Positions 52,330 to 61,054 of a stretch of 64,000 nt of DNA are shown here, in pieces. Within the stretch, counting starts at the first letter, position 1. Each line of letters opens with the position of its first letter. The stretch spans positions 1,844,501 through 1,908,500 of the forward strand of contig NZ_JAEKFI010000004.1 in assembly GCF_016650635.1 (NCBI RefSeq). Reading direction: 5' to 3'. The translations under genes were made by a program, and so were the position numbers. The notes under the pieces were generated by a model. It was not told where the DNA came from and did not search any database. It saw only the letters and a list, made by a program, of their open reading frames with translations. This stretch comes from Pseudomonas sp. TH43 (GTDB lineage Bacteria; Pseudomonadota; Gammaproteobacteria; Pseudomonadales; Pseudomonadaceae).

Positions 52330-52354
52330 ATTCTTAAATAGTCTTTTTAAGAAT
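52330..52354 (+). promoter_or_regulatory. Perfect inverted repeat upstream of oscA (candidate sulfur-control site)
   Basis: ATTCTTAAA and TTTAAGAAT, spacer seven bases, about 83 bases before the oscA start in A/T-rich DNA. CysB-type regulators bind A/T-rich sites with ATTC-like half-sites, and oscA-sbp-cysTWA is a sulfate-starvation locus. An alternative is a short RNA stem. Confidence 0.45.
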
Positions 52355-52436
52355 ATCCATGCCTCTCTTATATTGCTCCCACGCCGAACGCAGTGCCGCC
52401 CACTGCCAGGCATATCCCATTCAAAGGAGCAGCACC

Positions 52437-52619
52437 ATGAGCGCATCCCTTCGCAGCGTTGACGGTCAGGACGAAAGCACCATCTTGCGTGAAATCCAGA
52501 GCGCTTTGCGCGATCTGCGTTTCGGCGCGGTGGAGATCACTGTGCATAACGCACAAGTCGTGCAGATCGAACGCAAAGAGAAATTCCGCTTGCAGCAACC
52601 CGGCAAACAACCGGGCTAA
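52437..52619 (+). CDS. oscA: OscA, small sulfur-starvation protein (YezD/DUF2292 family)
   Basis: A 60-aa protein with the YezD core ILREIQSALRDLRFGAVEITVHNAQVVQIERKEKFR. Start ATG follows AAAGGAGC. In Pseudomonas, oscA lies just ahead of sbp-cysTWA; in P. corrugata it is linked to chromate tolerance and use of organosulfur compounds. The molecular function is not known. A REP hairpin overlaps its stop codon and separates it from sbp, so stable oscA mRNA ends could be made separately. The short length is normal. Confidence 0.9.
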   Translation: MSASLRSVDGQDESTILREIQSALRDLRFGAVEITVHNAQVVQIERKEKFRLQQPGKQPG

Positions 52620-52686
52620 AAGATCGCAGCCTGCGGCAGCTCCTACGGGGGATTTATGTAGGAGCTGCCGAAGGCTGCGATCTTTG
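52618..52686. repeat. REP-like inverted repeat between oscA and sbp
   Basis: Arms AAAGATCGCAGCCTGCGGCA and TGCCGAAGGCTGCGATCTTT with a GGGGGATTTA-type loop, beginning inside the oscA stop codon. It can form a near-perfect 28-bp stem within the operon transcript. Confidence 0.9.
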
Positions 52687-52752
52687 AACCGGCAACACGA
52701 TTTCCGAAATACATAAGAAAAAGCCACCACCAGAATTCCAGGAGCTTTCACC

Positions 52753-53766
52753 ATGTCGTCGATTCGCCGTTACGCTTTGGCCGCGCTGGCCAGCGCTGTG
52801 TTTGCCGGTTCCGCGGTTGCCAAGGATTACGAACTGCTCAATGTGTCGTATGACCCGACGCGCGAGCTGTATCAGGACTACAACGCCGAATTCATCAAGT
52901 TCTGGCAGAAGGATCATGCCGGCGACACCGTGAAAATCCAGCAATCCCACGGTGGTTCGGGCAAGCAGGGCCGTGCGGTCATCGACGGTCTGCGCGCCGA
53001 CGTCGTGACCCTGGCCCTGGCTGGCGACATCGACGAAATCGCCAAACTCGGCAAGACCCTGCCCGCCGACTGGCAGAAGCGTCTGCCGGAAGCGAGCACG
53101 CCGTACACCTCGACCATTGTGTTCCTGGTGCGCAAGGGCAACCCGAAAGGCATCAAGGACTGGGGCGATCTGGTCAAGAACGACGTCTCGGTGATCACCC
53201 CGAACCCGAAAACCTCCGGCGGTGCGCGCTGGAACTTCCTCGCCGCGTGGGCCTACGGCCTGAAAGCCAACGGCGGTGACGAAGGCAAAGCCAAAGAATA
53301 CGTACAGACCCTGTTCAAGCATGTGCCCGTGCTGGACACCGGTGCTCGTGGCTCGACCATCACCTTCGTCAACAACGGTCAGGGTGACGTGTTGCTGGCC
53401 TGGGAAAACGAAGCGTTCCTGGCCCTGAAAGAAGATGGCGGCGCCGACAAGTTCGACATCGTTGTACCTTCGCTGTCGATCCTCGCCGAGCCGCCAGTGG
53501 CCGTGGTCGACAAGAATGCCGAGAAGAAGGGCAACGAGCAGATCGCCGAAGCCTATCTGAAACACCTGTACAGCCCGGCCGGTCAGGAAATTGCCGCGAA
53601 GAACTTCTACCGTCCGCGTGACAAGGACGTGGCGGCGAAGTACGCCCAGCAATTCCCGAAACTGGACCTGGTGACCATCGACAAAGACTTCGGCGGCTGG
53701 AAAACCGCGCAGCCGAAATTCTTCAACGACGGTGGCGTGTTCGACCAGATTTATCAGGCGCAGTAA
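52753..53766 (+). CDS. sbp: Periplasmic sulfate-binding protein
   Basis: Binds sulfate for the CysTWA ABC importer. The 337-aa protein has a signal peptide ending AGSAVA-KDYELLNVSYDPTRELY, followed by the sulfate-binding-protein signatures QSHGGSGKQGRAVIDGLRADVVTLALAGD and NPKTSGGARWNFLAAWAYGL. GGAGC lies before the ATG. A 204-base gap with a REP hairpin separates it from cysT, so the abundant binding protein may be translated from a longer-lived part of the mRNA than the permease. Confidence 0.94.
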   Translation: MSSIRRYALAALASAVFAGSAVAKDYELLNVSYDPTRELYQDYNAEFIKFWQKDHAGDTVKIQQSHGGSGKQGRAVIDGLRADVVTLALAGDIDEIAKLGKTLPADWQKRLPEASTPYTSTIVFLVRKGNPKGIKDWGDLVKNDVSVITPNPKTSGGARWNFLAAWAYGLKANGGDEGKAKEYVQTLFKHVPVLDTGARGSTITFVNNGQGDVLLAWENEAFLALKEDGGADKFDIVVPSLSILAEPPVAVVDKNAEKKGNEQIAEAYLKHLYSPAGQEIAAKNFYRPRDKDVAAKYAQQFPKLDLVTIDKDFGGWKTAQPKFFNDGGVFDQIYQAQ

Positions 53767-53780
53767 TCTGACTACAAACT

Positions 53781-53942
53781 GTGGGAGCGGGCTTTTGTGG
53801 CGAGGGGATTTATCCGCGTTGGGCTACGCAGTAGCCCCAAAATCGGCAAATGCGGAAAACCATATACACCGCATGTGATGGTTTTGGGGCAGCTTCGCTG
53901 CCCAACGGGGATAAATCCCCTCGCCACAGGGTTCGCTCCCAC
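53781..53942. repeat. Compound inverted repeat between sbp and cysT
   Basis: Outer arms GTGGGAGCG / CGCTCCCAC enclose inner arms TTTTGTGGCGAGGGGATTTAT / GATAAATCCCCTCGCCACA and further short palindromes around ATGGTTTTGGGGCAGC. This 160-base structure fills the sbp-cysT spacer. Confidence 0.85.
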
Positions 53943-53970
53943 ATTGATGCGTTTTTAACCAAGGACTTTT

Positions 53971-54789
53971 ATGTCGCGTCGTATCTCCCCCGTCATACCC
54001 GGCTTCGGGCTGACGCTGGGCTACACCTTGGTGTACCTCAGCCTGATTGTGCTTATCCCGCTGGCGGCGATGTTCGTCCACGCCGCCCAACTCACCTGGG
54101 ATCAGTTCTGGACGATCATCTCCGCACCGCGGGTGCTGGCGGCATTGAAGCTGAGCTTCGGCACTGCGCTGTGCGCCGCGATCATCAACGGCATCATCGG
54201 TACGTTGCTGGCGTGGGTGCTGGTGCGCTACACCTTCCCCGGGCGCAAGGTCATCGACGCGATGATCGATCTGCCGTTCGCTTTGCCGACGGCCGTCGCC
54301 GGTATTGCGCTGACTGCGCTGTACGCGCCGGCTGGTCTGGTCGGGCAATTCGCCGCCGACCTCGGTTTCAAAATCGCCTACACCCCGCTGGGTATCACCC
54401 TCGCATTGACCTTCGTGACCCTGCCTTTCGTGGTGCGCACGGTGCAACCGGTGCTGGCCGACATTCCCCGCGAAGTCGAAGAAGCCGCCGCGTGCCTGGG
54501 TGCGAAGCCATGGCAGGTGTTCCGCCACATTCTGGTACCGGCCTTGTTGCCCGCTTGGCTGACCGGTTTTGCCCTGGCCTTTGCCCGTGGCGTTGGCGAG
54601 TACGGTTCGGTGATTTTCATCGCCGGCAACATGCCGATGAAAACCGAAATTCTGCCGCTGCTGATCATGGTCAAACTCGACCAATACGACTACACCGGCG
54701 CAACGGCCATCGGCGTGCTGATGCTGGTGGTTTCCTTCGTCCTGTTGCTGCTGATCAACTTGCTGCAGCGGCGCATCGAAACCCCATAA
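53971..54789 (+). CDS. cysT: Sulfate ABC transporter permease CysT
   Basis: One of two inner-membrane permeases of the sulfate/thiosulfate importer, 272 aa with six helices. The EAA loop that contacts the ATPase is EEAAACLGAKPWQVFRHILVPALLP. Typical motifs DLPFALPTAVAGIALTALY and GEYGSVIFIAGNMP are present. Start ATG has AAGGAC upstream. cysW follows after 12 bases. Confidence 0.94.
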   Translation: MSRRISPVIPGFGLTLGYTLVYLSLIVLIPLAAMFVHAAQLTWDQFWTIISAPRVLAALKLSFGTALCAAIINGIIGTLLAWVLVRYTFPGRKVIDAMIDLPFALPTAVAGIALTALYAPAGLVGQFAADLGFKIAYTPLGITLALTFVTLPFVVRTVQPVLADIPREVEEAAACLGAKPWQVFRHILVPALLPAWLTGFALAFARGVGEYGSVIFIAGNMPMKTEILPLLIMVKLDQYDYTGATAIGVLMLVVSFVLLLLINLLQRRIETP

Positions 54790-54801
54790 GGAGGCGCGAA
54801 C

Positions 54802-55674
54802 ATGTCCCAATCGTCTATTGCGGCCGCCTCTTCGGCCAACGCCGCACGCCGTGGCAGCGCCACCTCGCGCAGAGTTCTGATCGGTCTTGGCTGGCTGGTG
54901 TTTTTCCTGTTTCTGTTGCTGCCGTTGTTCATAGTCGTATCACAAGGTTTGAAGAATGGCCTCGGCGCATTCTTCACCGCGATTTTTGAGCCGGATGCTT
55001 TATCAGCACTGAAACTCACCGTGTTCGCCGTGCTGATTTCGGTGCCGCTCAACCTTGTGTTCGGCGTCAGCGCCGCATGGTGCGTGAGCAAATACTCGTT
55101 CCGTGGCAAGAGCATGCTGGTGACGCTGATCGACCTGCCGTTTTCGGTGTCGCCGGTGATCGCCGGTCTGGTCTACGTGCTGATGTTTGGCGCGCAGGGC
55201 CTGTTCGGGCCGTGGTTACAGGATCACGACATCCAGATCGTCTTCGCCCTGCCGGGCATCGTGCTGGCGACGATTTTTGTCACCGTGCCGTTCGTGGCCC
55301 GTGAGCTGATCCCGCTGATGCAGGAACAAGGCACGCAGGAAGAGGAGGCCGCACGCTTGCTCGGCGCCAATGGCTGGCAGATGTTCTGGCACGTCACTGT
55401 GCCCAACATCAAGTGGGGCCTGATCTATGGCGTGGTGTTGTGTACCGCGCGGGCCATGGGTGAGTTCGGTGCGGTGTCGGTGGTTTCCGGGCACATTCGC
55501 GGGGTGACCAACACCTTGCCGCTGCACGTCGAGATCCTCTACAACGAATACAACCACGTGGCCGCGTTCGCCGTGGCGAGCCTGTTGCTGATCCTGGCGC
55601 TCTTCATCCTGCTGCTCAAGCAGTGGAGCGAAAACCGTATCAACCGCCTGCGCGCCAGCGCCGCGGAGGAATAA
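54802..55674 (+). CDS. cysW: Sulfate ABC transporter permease CysW
   Basis: Second permease of the sulfate importer, 290 aa. The N-terminal arm is rich in Ser/Ala/Arg; six helices follow, with DLPFSVSPVIAGLVYVLMFG, the EAA loop EEEAARLLGANGWQMFWHVTVPNIK and ARAMGEFGAVSVVSGHIRG. GGAGG precedes the start. It is followed by cysA after three bases. Confidence 0.94.
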   Translation: MSQSSIAAASSANAARRGSATSRRVLIGLGWLVFFLFLLLPLFIVVSQGLKNGLGAFFTAIFEPDALSALKLTVFAVLISVPLNLVFGVSAAWCVSKYSFRGKSMLVTLIDLPFSVSPVIAGLVYVLMFGAQGLFGPWLQDHDIQIVFALPGIVLATIFVTVPFVARELIPLMQEQGTQEEEAARLLGANGWQMFWHVTVPNIKWGLIYGVVLCTARAMGEFGAVSVVSGHIRGVTNTLPLHVEILYNEYNHVAAFAVASLLLILALFILLLKQWSENRINRLRASAAEE

Positions 55675-55677
55675 TTC

Positions 55678-56667
55678 ATGTCGATCGAAGTGCGTAACGT
55701 CAGCAAGAATTTCAATGCCTTCAAGGCGCTGGACAACATCAGCCTGGACATTCACAGCGGTGAGCTGGTGGCGTTGCTCGGCCCGTCGGGCTGCGGCAAA
55801 ACCACCTTGCTGCGCATTATTGCCGGTCTGGAAACTCCGGATCAGGGCAACATCGTCTTTCACGGCGAAGACGTCTCCGGCCACGACGTGCGTGATCGCA
55901 ACGTCGGTTTCGTGTTCCAGCACTACGCCTTGTTTCGGCACATGACGGTGTTCGACAACGTCGCGTTCGGCTTGCGCATGAAACCGAAAAACCAGCGCCC
56001 GAGCGAAAGCCAGATCGCGACCAAGGTGCATGAGCTGCTGAACATGGTGCAACTGGACTGGCTGTCGGATCGTTACCCGGAACAGCTTTCCGGTGGTCAG
56101 CGTCAGCGCATCGCTCTGGCCCGTGCCTTGGCGGTCGAGCCAAAAGTGTTGCTGCTGGATGAACCGTTCGGCGCCCTCGACGCCAAGGTGCGCAAAGAAC
56201 TGCGCCGTTGGCTCGCTCGTCTGCACGAAGACATCAACCTGACGTCGGTGTTCGTGACCCACGACCAGGAAGAAGCGATGGAAGTCGCCGACCGTATCGT
56301 GGTGATGAACAAGGGCGTGATCGAACAGATCGGCTCGCCGGGCGACGTTTATGAAAACCCGGCCAGCGATTTTGTTTATCACTTCCTCGGCGATTCCAAC
56401 CGACTGTTGCTGAGTGACGACAACCACGTGCTTTTCCGTCCGCACGAAGTGTCGTTGTCCAGGCATGAACTGGAAGATCACCACGCCGCTGAAGTGCGTG
56501 ATATCCGCCCGTTGGGCGCGACCACGCGGGTGACGTTGAAGGTCGAGGGGCAGACCGATCTGATCGAAGCCGAAGTGGTGAAAGACCACGACAGCCTGAT
56601 CGGTCTGGCCAAGGGTGAAACCCTGTTCTTCAAACCGAAGGTCTGGCAGAAAGTCGCCAGCCTCTAA
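55678..56667 (+). CDS. cysA: Sulfate ABC transporter ATPase CysA
   Basis: Energy-coupling ATPase of 329 aa. Walker A GPSGCGKTT, Q-loop FQHYALF, ABC signature LSGGQRQR, Walker B VLLLDEPFGALDAK and the switch His in VFVTHDQEEAMEVAD are all present. The C-terminal TOBE-like part ends at FFKPKVWQKV. It closes the oscA-sbp-cysTWA block. Confidence 0.95.
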   Translation: MSIEVRNVSKNFNAFKALDNISLDIHSGELVALLGPSGCGKTTLLRIIAGLETPDQGNIVFHGEDVSGHDVRDRNVGFVFQHYALFRHMTVFDNVAFGLRMKPKNQRPSESQIATKVHELLNMVQLDWLSDRYPEQLSGGQRQRIALARALAVEPKVLLLDEPFGALDAKVRKELRRWLARLHEDINLTSVFVTHDQEEAMEVADRIVVMNKGVIEQIGSPGDVYENPASDFVYHFLGDSNRLLLSDDNHVLFRPHEVSLSRHELEDHHAAEVRDIRPLGATTRVTLKVEGQTDLIEAEVVKDHDSLIGLAKGETLFFKPKVWQKVASL

Positions 56668-56682
56668 AACTAAAAAGCTCCC

Positions 56683-56761
56683 GTAGGAGCTGCGGCACGC
56701 TGCGATCTTTTGATTTTAAAGATCAAAAGATCGCAGCCTCGTTTCACTCGACAGCTCCTAC
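56683..56761. repeat. REP-like inverted repeat after cysA
   Basis: Arms GTAGGAGCTGCGGCACGCTGC and AAGATCGCAGCC...CAGCTCCTAC around a TTTGATTTTAAAGATCAAA core, at the end of the cysA transcript. Confidence 0.85.
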
Positions 56762-56925
56762 AGGGAGGCGTGTCGTGTGGCTATTGGGCTTAACTCGATT
56801 TGATCTAACTGCTCCACCAACCGTGACGCGTTCCTTGCCTAATCTCCAGGCTGTGCCAGGAGGCGCAGTGAAGAGTCCATGACGGACCGGCGTATCTCCT
56901 GGACCCTGATGCCAAGGAGATAACG

Positions 56926-58293
56926 ATGAGAACGGAAGTCCACCGGCCCGCGCCGTGGCTCGGTTGCGCGCTGTTTGGCGCAATGCTCAGCCCACTGGCC
57001 AACGCCGACCCCACGCTGTCAACGCAAATACCTTTCGATGTCACGGCGACCCCGCCGTTTTCCCTGACCAGCCTGCAACAGAATTTCGACGATATGTCGT
57101 GGCAGACGTTTATCGCCTTGAACTGGCCGGCGCTGGAAAACGGCGCCCCGAATACGGGCACGCCGATCGGCCAACAGGACGGTGCAACGGTCTGGGAGAA
57201 CTGGAAAGAGAGCTATCAGATTTTCCTCGCCAACGGCCAGACGCCGAATCCCTGGAACGCGCCGGCGACGATTCCGAAAGCCTGCGAAGGCTTGGGTTCC
57301 GGGCGCTTGCTGCAACAGATGGGCAAAGTGCCGGACGTGCTCGACGAGTTTATCCAGCCGTTCCAGAGCGGGCCGCTGGTCGATCAGAGCGGCGTTTATA
57401 CGCGCAACGAAATCGTCGTCAACCAGCCGATGTTCGACGACATCGTCAACAAGGGTCTGTACAGCATTCAGGGCCAGCAGGCGTACTTTGCGGCCGATCC
57501 GAAGAATACGGTGGCGTTCAGTTGCGGCAACAACGACACCCGCCAGGTCGGATCGCTGATGGTCAAGGCGTCGTGGAAAGTCCTCGACGGCAATGACCGA
57601 CGAGAGAAATTCCACACCGTCGATGCGCTGGTCTACACGCCGGGCAACAGCGACCCGAGCAAAGGCCCGGTAGTGCCGGAGTCGTGCAAGGCCGAACCGG
57701 TCGGGTTGGTGGGCTTGCACATCGTGCACAAGACCAGCAGTGCGCCGCAGTGGGTCTGGTCGACCTTCGAACACGTCGACAACGTGCCGGAGCAGTCCAC
57801 GCCTGTGGCCGAGCGCAAAGGCCCGTATCTGTTCTACAACGCCAACAGTCAGGCTGAAATCAACCAGCCACCGCCGCGTCCGTGGAACCCGGCAGTCAAG
57901 GCAACGCCATCGCAGATCGTGCGCGAAGCGTCGTTGACCCCGGCGACCAAAACCCTCAACAGCACCTATCAGACGCTGTTGCGCACGGTGAACCCGAACA
58001 GCGTGTGGGCCAACTATCAATTGATCAGCACGCAATGGCCGACACTGACGCCGCAGCCACCGTGCCAGATCTCGAAAACCGAGCCTCTGGGTCGACCGGC
58101 GCCTGCGTTCCTCGCCAACACCACGCTGGAAACCTACATCCAGGGCACCGTGCCGCAAGCGTCTTCCAGTTGCATCGCCTGCCACGGCAACGCCGCCACC
58201 CATGTCACCGAGTCGCCGCGCACCAGTTTCGCGGACTTCACCTACCTGCTCGAACGCGCGCAATCGACTGGCGCGACAAGGAGTCAGCCATGA
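56926..58293 (+). CDS. Single-heme cytochrome c-type protein of a dehydrogenase cluster
   Basis: Exported 455-aa protein with a signal peptide (WLGCALFGAMLSPLANA) and a single heme motif CIACH near the C-terminus (about residue 417-421). The 400 residues before it (LQQNFDDMSWQTFIALNWPA, VWENWKESYQIF) match no domain I can name, but recur as a unit in hypothetical cytochromes next to GMC oxidoreductases. The gene overlaps the small-subunit gene (ATGA). It probably receives electrons from the flavoprotein, as the multi-heme subunit does in FAD-dependent glucose or sorbitol dehydrogenases, though those have three hemes. Confidence 0.7.
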   Translation: MRTEVHRPAPWLGCALFGAMLSPLANADPTLSTQIPFDVTATPPFSLTSLQQNFDDMSWQTFIALNWPALENGAPNTGTPIGQQDGATVWENWKESYQIFLANGQTPNPWNAPATIPKACEGLGSGRLLQQMGKVPDVLDEFIQPFQSGPLVDQSGVYTRNEIVVNQPMFDDIVNKGLYSIQGQQAYFAADPKNTVAFSCGNNDTRQVGSLMVKASWKVLDGNDRREKFHTVDALVYTPGNSDPSKGPVVPESCKAEPVGLVGLHIVHKTSSAPQWVWSTFEHVDNVPEQSTPVAERKGPYLFYNANSQAEINQPPPRPWNPAVKATPSQIVREASLTPATKTLNSTYQTLLRTVNPNSVWANYQLISTQWPTLTPQPPCQISKTEPLGRPAPAFLANTTLETYIQGTVPQASSSCIACHGNAATHVTESPRTSFADFTYLLERAQSTGATRSQP

Positions 58294-58802
58294 GCATCGA
58301 TCTGGATAATTTTGCGGGTCTGTCTTCGGCCCTGACCGGCATCCCGCTAACGTTCATCGCGCCCTCTGTCGACCCGATCGACCTGCCGACGCAGTTCCTG
58401 ACGTTCATCGGGCCGCGCATCACTCCCCCGGTATTGCAGGCATTACTGACCCAATACGCGACCCTGCTGGCAGATAAAGTGCCGCCGGATCAGATCGCCC
58501 AAGCGGTGTTGATGAACGGCACGCAACCGGCCACCACGCAAACGGCGCGAGCCGCCCGTTCGATCATGAAGCTCTGGCTGCTGGGCGTCTGGTATCAGCC
58601 GTACACCGTCGGCAGCAACAAGGCGGGGGATCAGATGGTGGTCTCCGATCAGGCTTACACCCAGAGCTGGGCATGGAAAATCGCCCAGGCGCACCCCATG
58701 GGCTACAGCGAATTTTTCTTCGGTTACTGGAACGAAGTGCCGCCCAGCCTTGAAGACTTCACCGGGGTGCCCGCGAGCGGACCACAAGGAGCGTCGTCAT
58801 GA
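58290..58802 (+). CDS. Small (gamma-type) subunit of a membrane-bound dehydrogenase
   Basis: A 170-aa protein similar to small subunits of sorbitol/fructose/FAD-glucose dehydrogenases: NFAGLSSALTG, a helical middle, SIMKLWLLGVWYQP, VVSDQAYTQSWAWKIAQAHPMGYSEFFFGYWNEVP. Characterised homologues carry a Tat signal that exports the flavoprotein as a pair; no RR signal is present here. It overlaps the genes on both sides by four bases. Confidence 0.72.
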   Translation: MSIDLDNFAGLSSALTGIPLTFIAPSVDPIDLPTQFLTFIGPRITPPVLQALLTQYATLLADKVPPDQIAQAVLMNGTQPATTQTARAARSIMKLWLLGVWYQPYTVGSNKAGDQMVVSDQAYTQSWAWKIAQAHPMGYSEFFFGYWNEVPPSLEDFTGVPASGPQGASS

Positions 58803-61009
58803 GTACCGAACAAGCAGAGGTGGTGATCGTCGGTGCCGGCCTGGCGGGCAGCATCATCGCCTATCAGTTGGGGCTGGCCGGGGTGAAAGTGTTGGTGCTG
58901 GAGTCCGGGCCGGAGATTCCGGCCAACCGTAATCAGTACCTTGAACGCTTTTACACCGCGACCTTGAAGACCCCGGAATCGCCGTATCCGCCGGTCAGCA
59001 CGCTGGACACGCCGCGCAATCCGGCCGAGCAGAATGCGCCGCGCGCGACCATCGCCGACCTGATCCTTGGCTGGGACAAACCTGAAATCAGCTACCTGGT
59101 GCAAAAGGGCCCGTTGGCCTTTACCAGCACCTATGAGCGGGTCGGCGGCGGCACCACCTGGCACTGGGTGGCGACTTGTCTGCGCATGGTGCCCAACGAC
59201 TTCCGTCTGAAGTCGCTGTACGGCGTAGGTGTCGATTGGCCGATCAGTTACAACGATCTGCAAAGCGCGTATTGCCGCGCCGAAGCGGAAATTGGCGTGG
59301 CCGCCAATGTGGCGGATCAGGCGTATCTGGGCATGACATTCCCGGATGGCTATCAATTCCCGATGACCAGCATTCCGCTGTCACTGGTCGATGGCAGTTT
59401 TGTTGCGGCGGTTCAGGGTAAATCGTTCGACGGCCTGCCACTGGTGGTCAGCCCGACACCGGCCGGGCGCAATTCGCAACCCTACGCGGGTCGTCGCGTG
59501 TGCGCCGGCAACACCAACTGCACACCTATCTGTCCGATTCAGGCCAAGTACGACGCCACGGTGACCATGAACAACGCGCTGAACACCGGCAATGTGCGGG
59601 TGCTCTACAAAACCGTGGCAAGCAAAGTCACGGTGGCGGCGGACAAGTCCATCAGCGGCATCGAGTTCATCCAGTATCAACTCGGCGACGGCCCGCCGAC
59701 CGGCACCGGCGTCGCAGTCGGCCAGCGTTATGTGATCGCCGCCCATGCCATTGAAACGCCGAAACTGCTGCTCAATTCAACCAGCCCCGCGTGGCCCAAA
59801 GGCGTGGCCAACAGCAGCGGTCAGGTTGGACGCAGCCTGGCGGACCATCCGATCTATCTGGCCTGGGGCCTGATGCCGGAAGGCAAAGCGGTGTTCCCTT
59901 ATCGCGGACCGGTTTCAACGGCAGGCATTGAAAGCCTGCGCGACGGTGCCTTTCGCAGTCAGCGCGCGGCGTGGCGAATCGAAATCGGCAACGAAGGTTT
60001 CAACTGGCCGGTGGGCGATCCCTACGTCACCGTCGCCGACCTGATCGATGGCGCCAATGATAGCGCCACCAATCCACTGCCACCCGCCAAGGGCCCGCAG
60101 CAAGTGTTGTACGGCACGGCACTGGTGCAGAAACTCAACGACTTGCTGACTCGCCAGTTCCGCATCGGTTTTCTGGTGGAACAGGTCGAGGACGATCCGG
60201 ATAACGCCAATTGCTACATCGTGCCGTCAACGCAGTACAAGGATCGCTTGGGCATTCCGCGACCGGAGATTCACTACGACTTGTCCGACTACACCAAGGA
60301 AGGCTTCCGGCAGGCGAAGATCCTCGCCACGCACATCATCACCGAGCTGCTCGGCGCCACCGAGTTGACCAAGCCGCTACCGCCGGGGAAATTCAATTAC
60401 AAAGGCGTGGATTACAGCTTCCAGGGTGCCGGCCACCTGATGGGCACTTACCGCATGGGCGATGACCCGTTGAAATCGGTGGTCAACAAGGATCAGCGCA
60501 GTTGGGATCACAAAAACCTGTTCCTGGTCGGCGACGGCGTGTTCCCCAGCACCGGCACTTCAAACCCGAGCCTGACCATCGCAGCGTTGTCGATTCAGGC
60601 CGGCGACACCTTGGCCAACGACCTGAAAACCGCCACGGTGCAGGTTCAAGCCAATCAGCCCTGGCAGGGCACGGGCGTGCAGATCAACGGGCCGAGTCCG
60701 CGCCTGGTGCGTTATCTCAGTGGGCACTGGTTCGCCAGCCCGGCGGGCGGCATGGTTGACGGCAACGGCAGCACGGGCCTGATCGCCAAACCCGGCTACA
60801 CCTTGCCGGGCGCCAACGAGGGTGCGTTGATCGGGCGGATCGGCAGTACCGGGGCGCCGTTTCTGATCGGTGATCTGGCGCAGATTCCGGCGGGGCAGCA
60901 AGGCGAATTGCAGCTGTGCATCAACGACGATCTGGAGGGCCGATATGGTGTCGGACTCGCCGACAATCAGGGCGCGCTGACGGTGCAGGTGACGTTCGGC
61001 GCGCTGTGA
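58799..61009 (+). CDS. GMC-family FAD dehydrogenase with a C-terminal PA-IL-like domain
   Basis: Catalytic subunit of 736 aa. It has the N-terminal FAD motif VIVGAGLAGSIIAYQLG, the GGGTTWHWVATCLRM segment, and a GMC active site (AGHLMGTYRMG, FPSTGTSNPSLTIAALS) with the catalytic His and Asn. CAGNTNCTPIC (Cys235, 241, 245) has the C-x5-C-x3-C spacing of the 3Fe-4S site in FAD-dependent glucose dehydrogenases. From about residue 610 a second domain follows (VQVQANQPWQGTGVQI, GALIGRIGSTGAPFLIG, CINDDLEGRYG, DNQGALTVQV) resembling PA-IL-like lectin folds. Substrate is probably a sugar or alcohol; the tail may target a glycan. Confidence 0.82.
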   Translation: MSTEQAEVVIVGAGLAGSIIAYQLGLAGVKVLVLESGPEIPANRNQYLERFYTATLKTPESPYPPVSTLDTPRNPAEQNAPRATIADLILGWDKPEISYLVQKGPLAFTSTYERVGGGTTWHWVATCLRMVPNDFRLKSLYGVGVDWPISYNDLQSAYCRAEAEIGVAANVADQAYLGMTFPDGYQFPMTSIPLSLVDGSFVAAVQGKSFDGLPLVVSPTPAGRNSQPYAGRRVCAGNTNCTPICPIQAKYDATVTMNNALNTGNVRVLYKTVASKVTVAADKSISGIEFIQYQLGDGPPTGTGVAVGQRYVIAAHAIETPKLLLNSTSPAWPKGVANSSGQVGRSLADHPIYLAWGLMPEGKAVFPYRGPVSTAGIESLRDGAFRSQRAAWRIEIGNEGFNWPVGDPYVTVADLIDGANDSATNPLPPAKGPQQVLYGTALVQKLNDLLTRQFRIGFLVEQVEDDPDNANCYIVPSTQYKDRLGIPRPEIHYDLSDYTKEGFRQAKILATHIITELLGATELTKPLPPGKFNYKGVDYSFQGAGHLMGTYRMGDDPLKSVVNKDQRSWDHKNLFLVGDGVFPSTGTSNPSLTIAALSIQAGDTLANDLKTATVQVQANQPWQGTGVQINGPSPRLVRYLSGHWFASPAGGMVDGNGSTGLIAKPGYTLPGANEGALIGRIGSTGAPFLIGDLAQIPAGQQGELQLCINDDLEGRYGVGLADNQGALTVQVTFGAL

Positions 61010-61015
61010 AGCATG

Positions 61016-61054
61016 CCGCGCAAGGTGTGCAGTCGCGCACCTTGCGCGGTTTTT
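61016..61054. terminator. Terminator between the GMC and DUF962 genes
   Basis: Stem CCGCGCAAGGTG / CACCTTGCGCGG with a ten-base loop and five T on the plus strand. It ends the dehydrogenase operon; the convergent DUF962 gene stops just beyond it. Confidence 0.88.

Noticed and set aside
55216..56589. A 457-codon minus-strand open frame opposite cysW and cysA.
   Set aside because: CysA and CysW motifs are complete on the plus strand; the antisense frame has no family signature.
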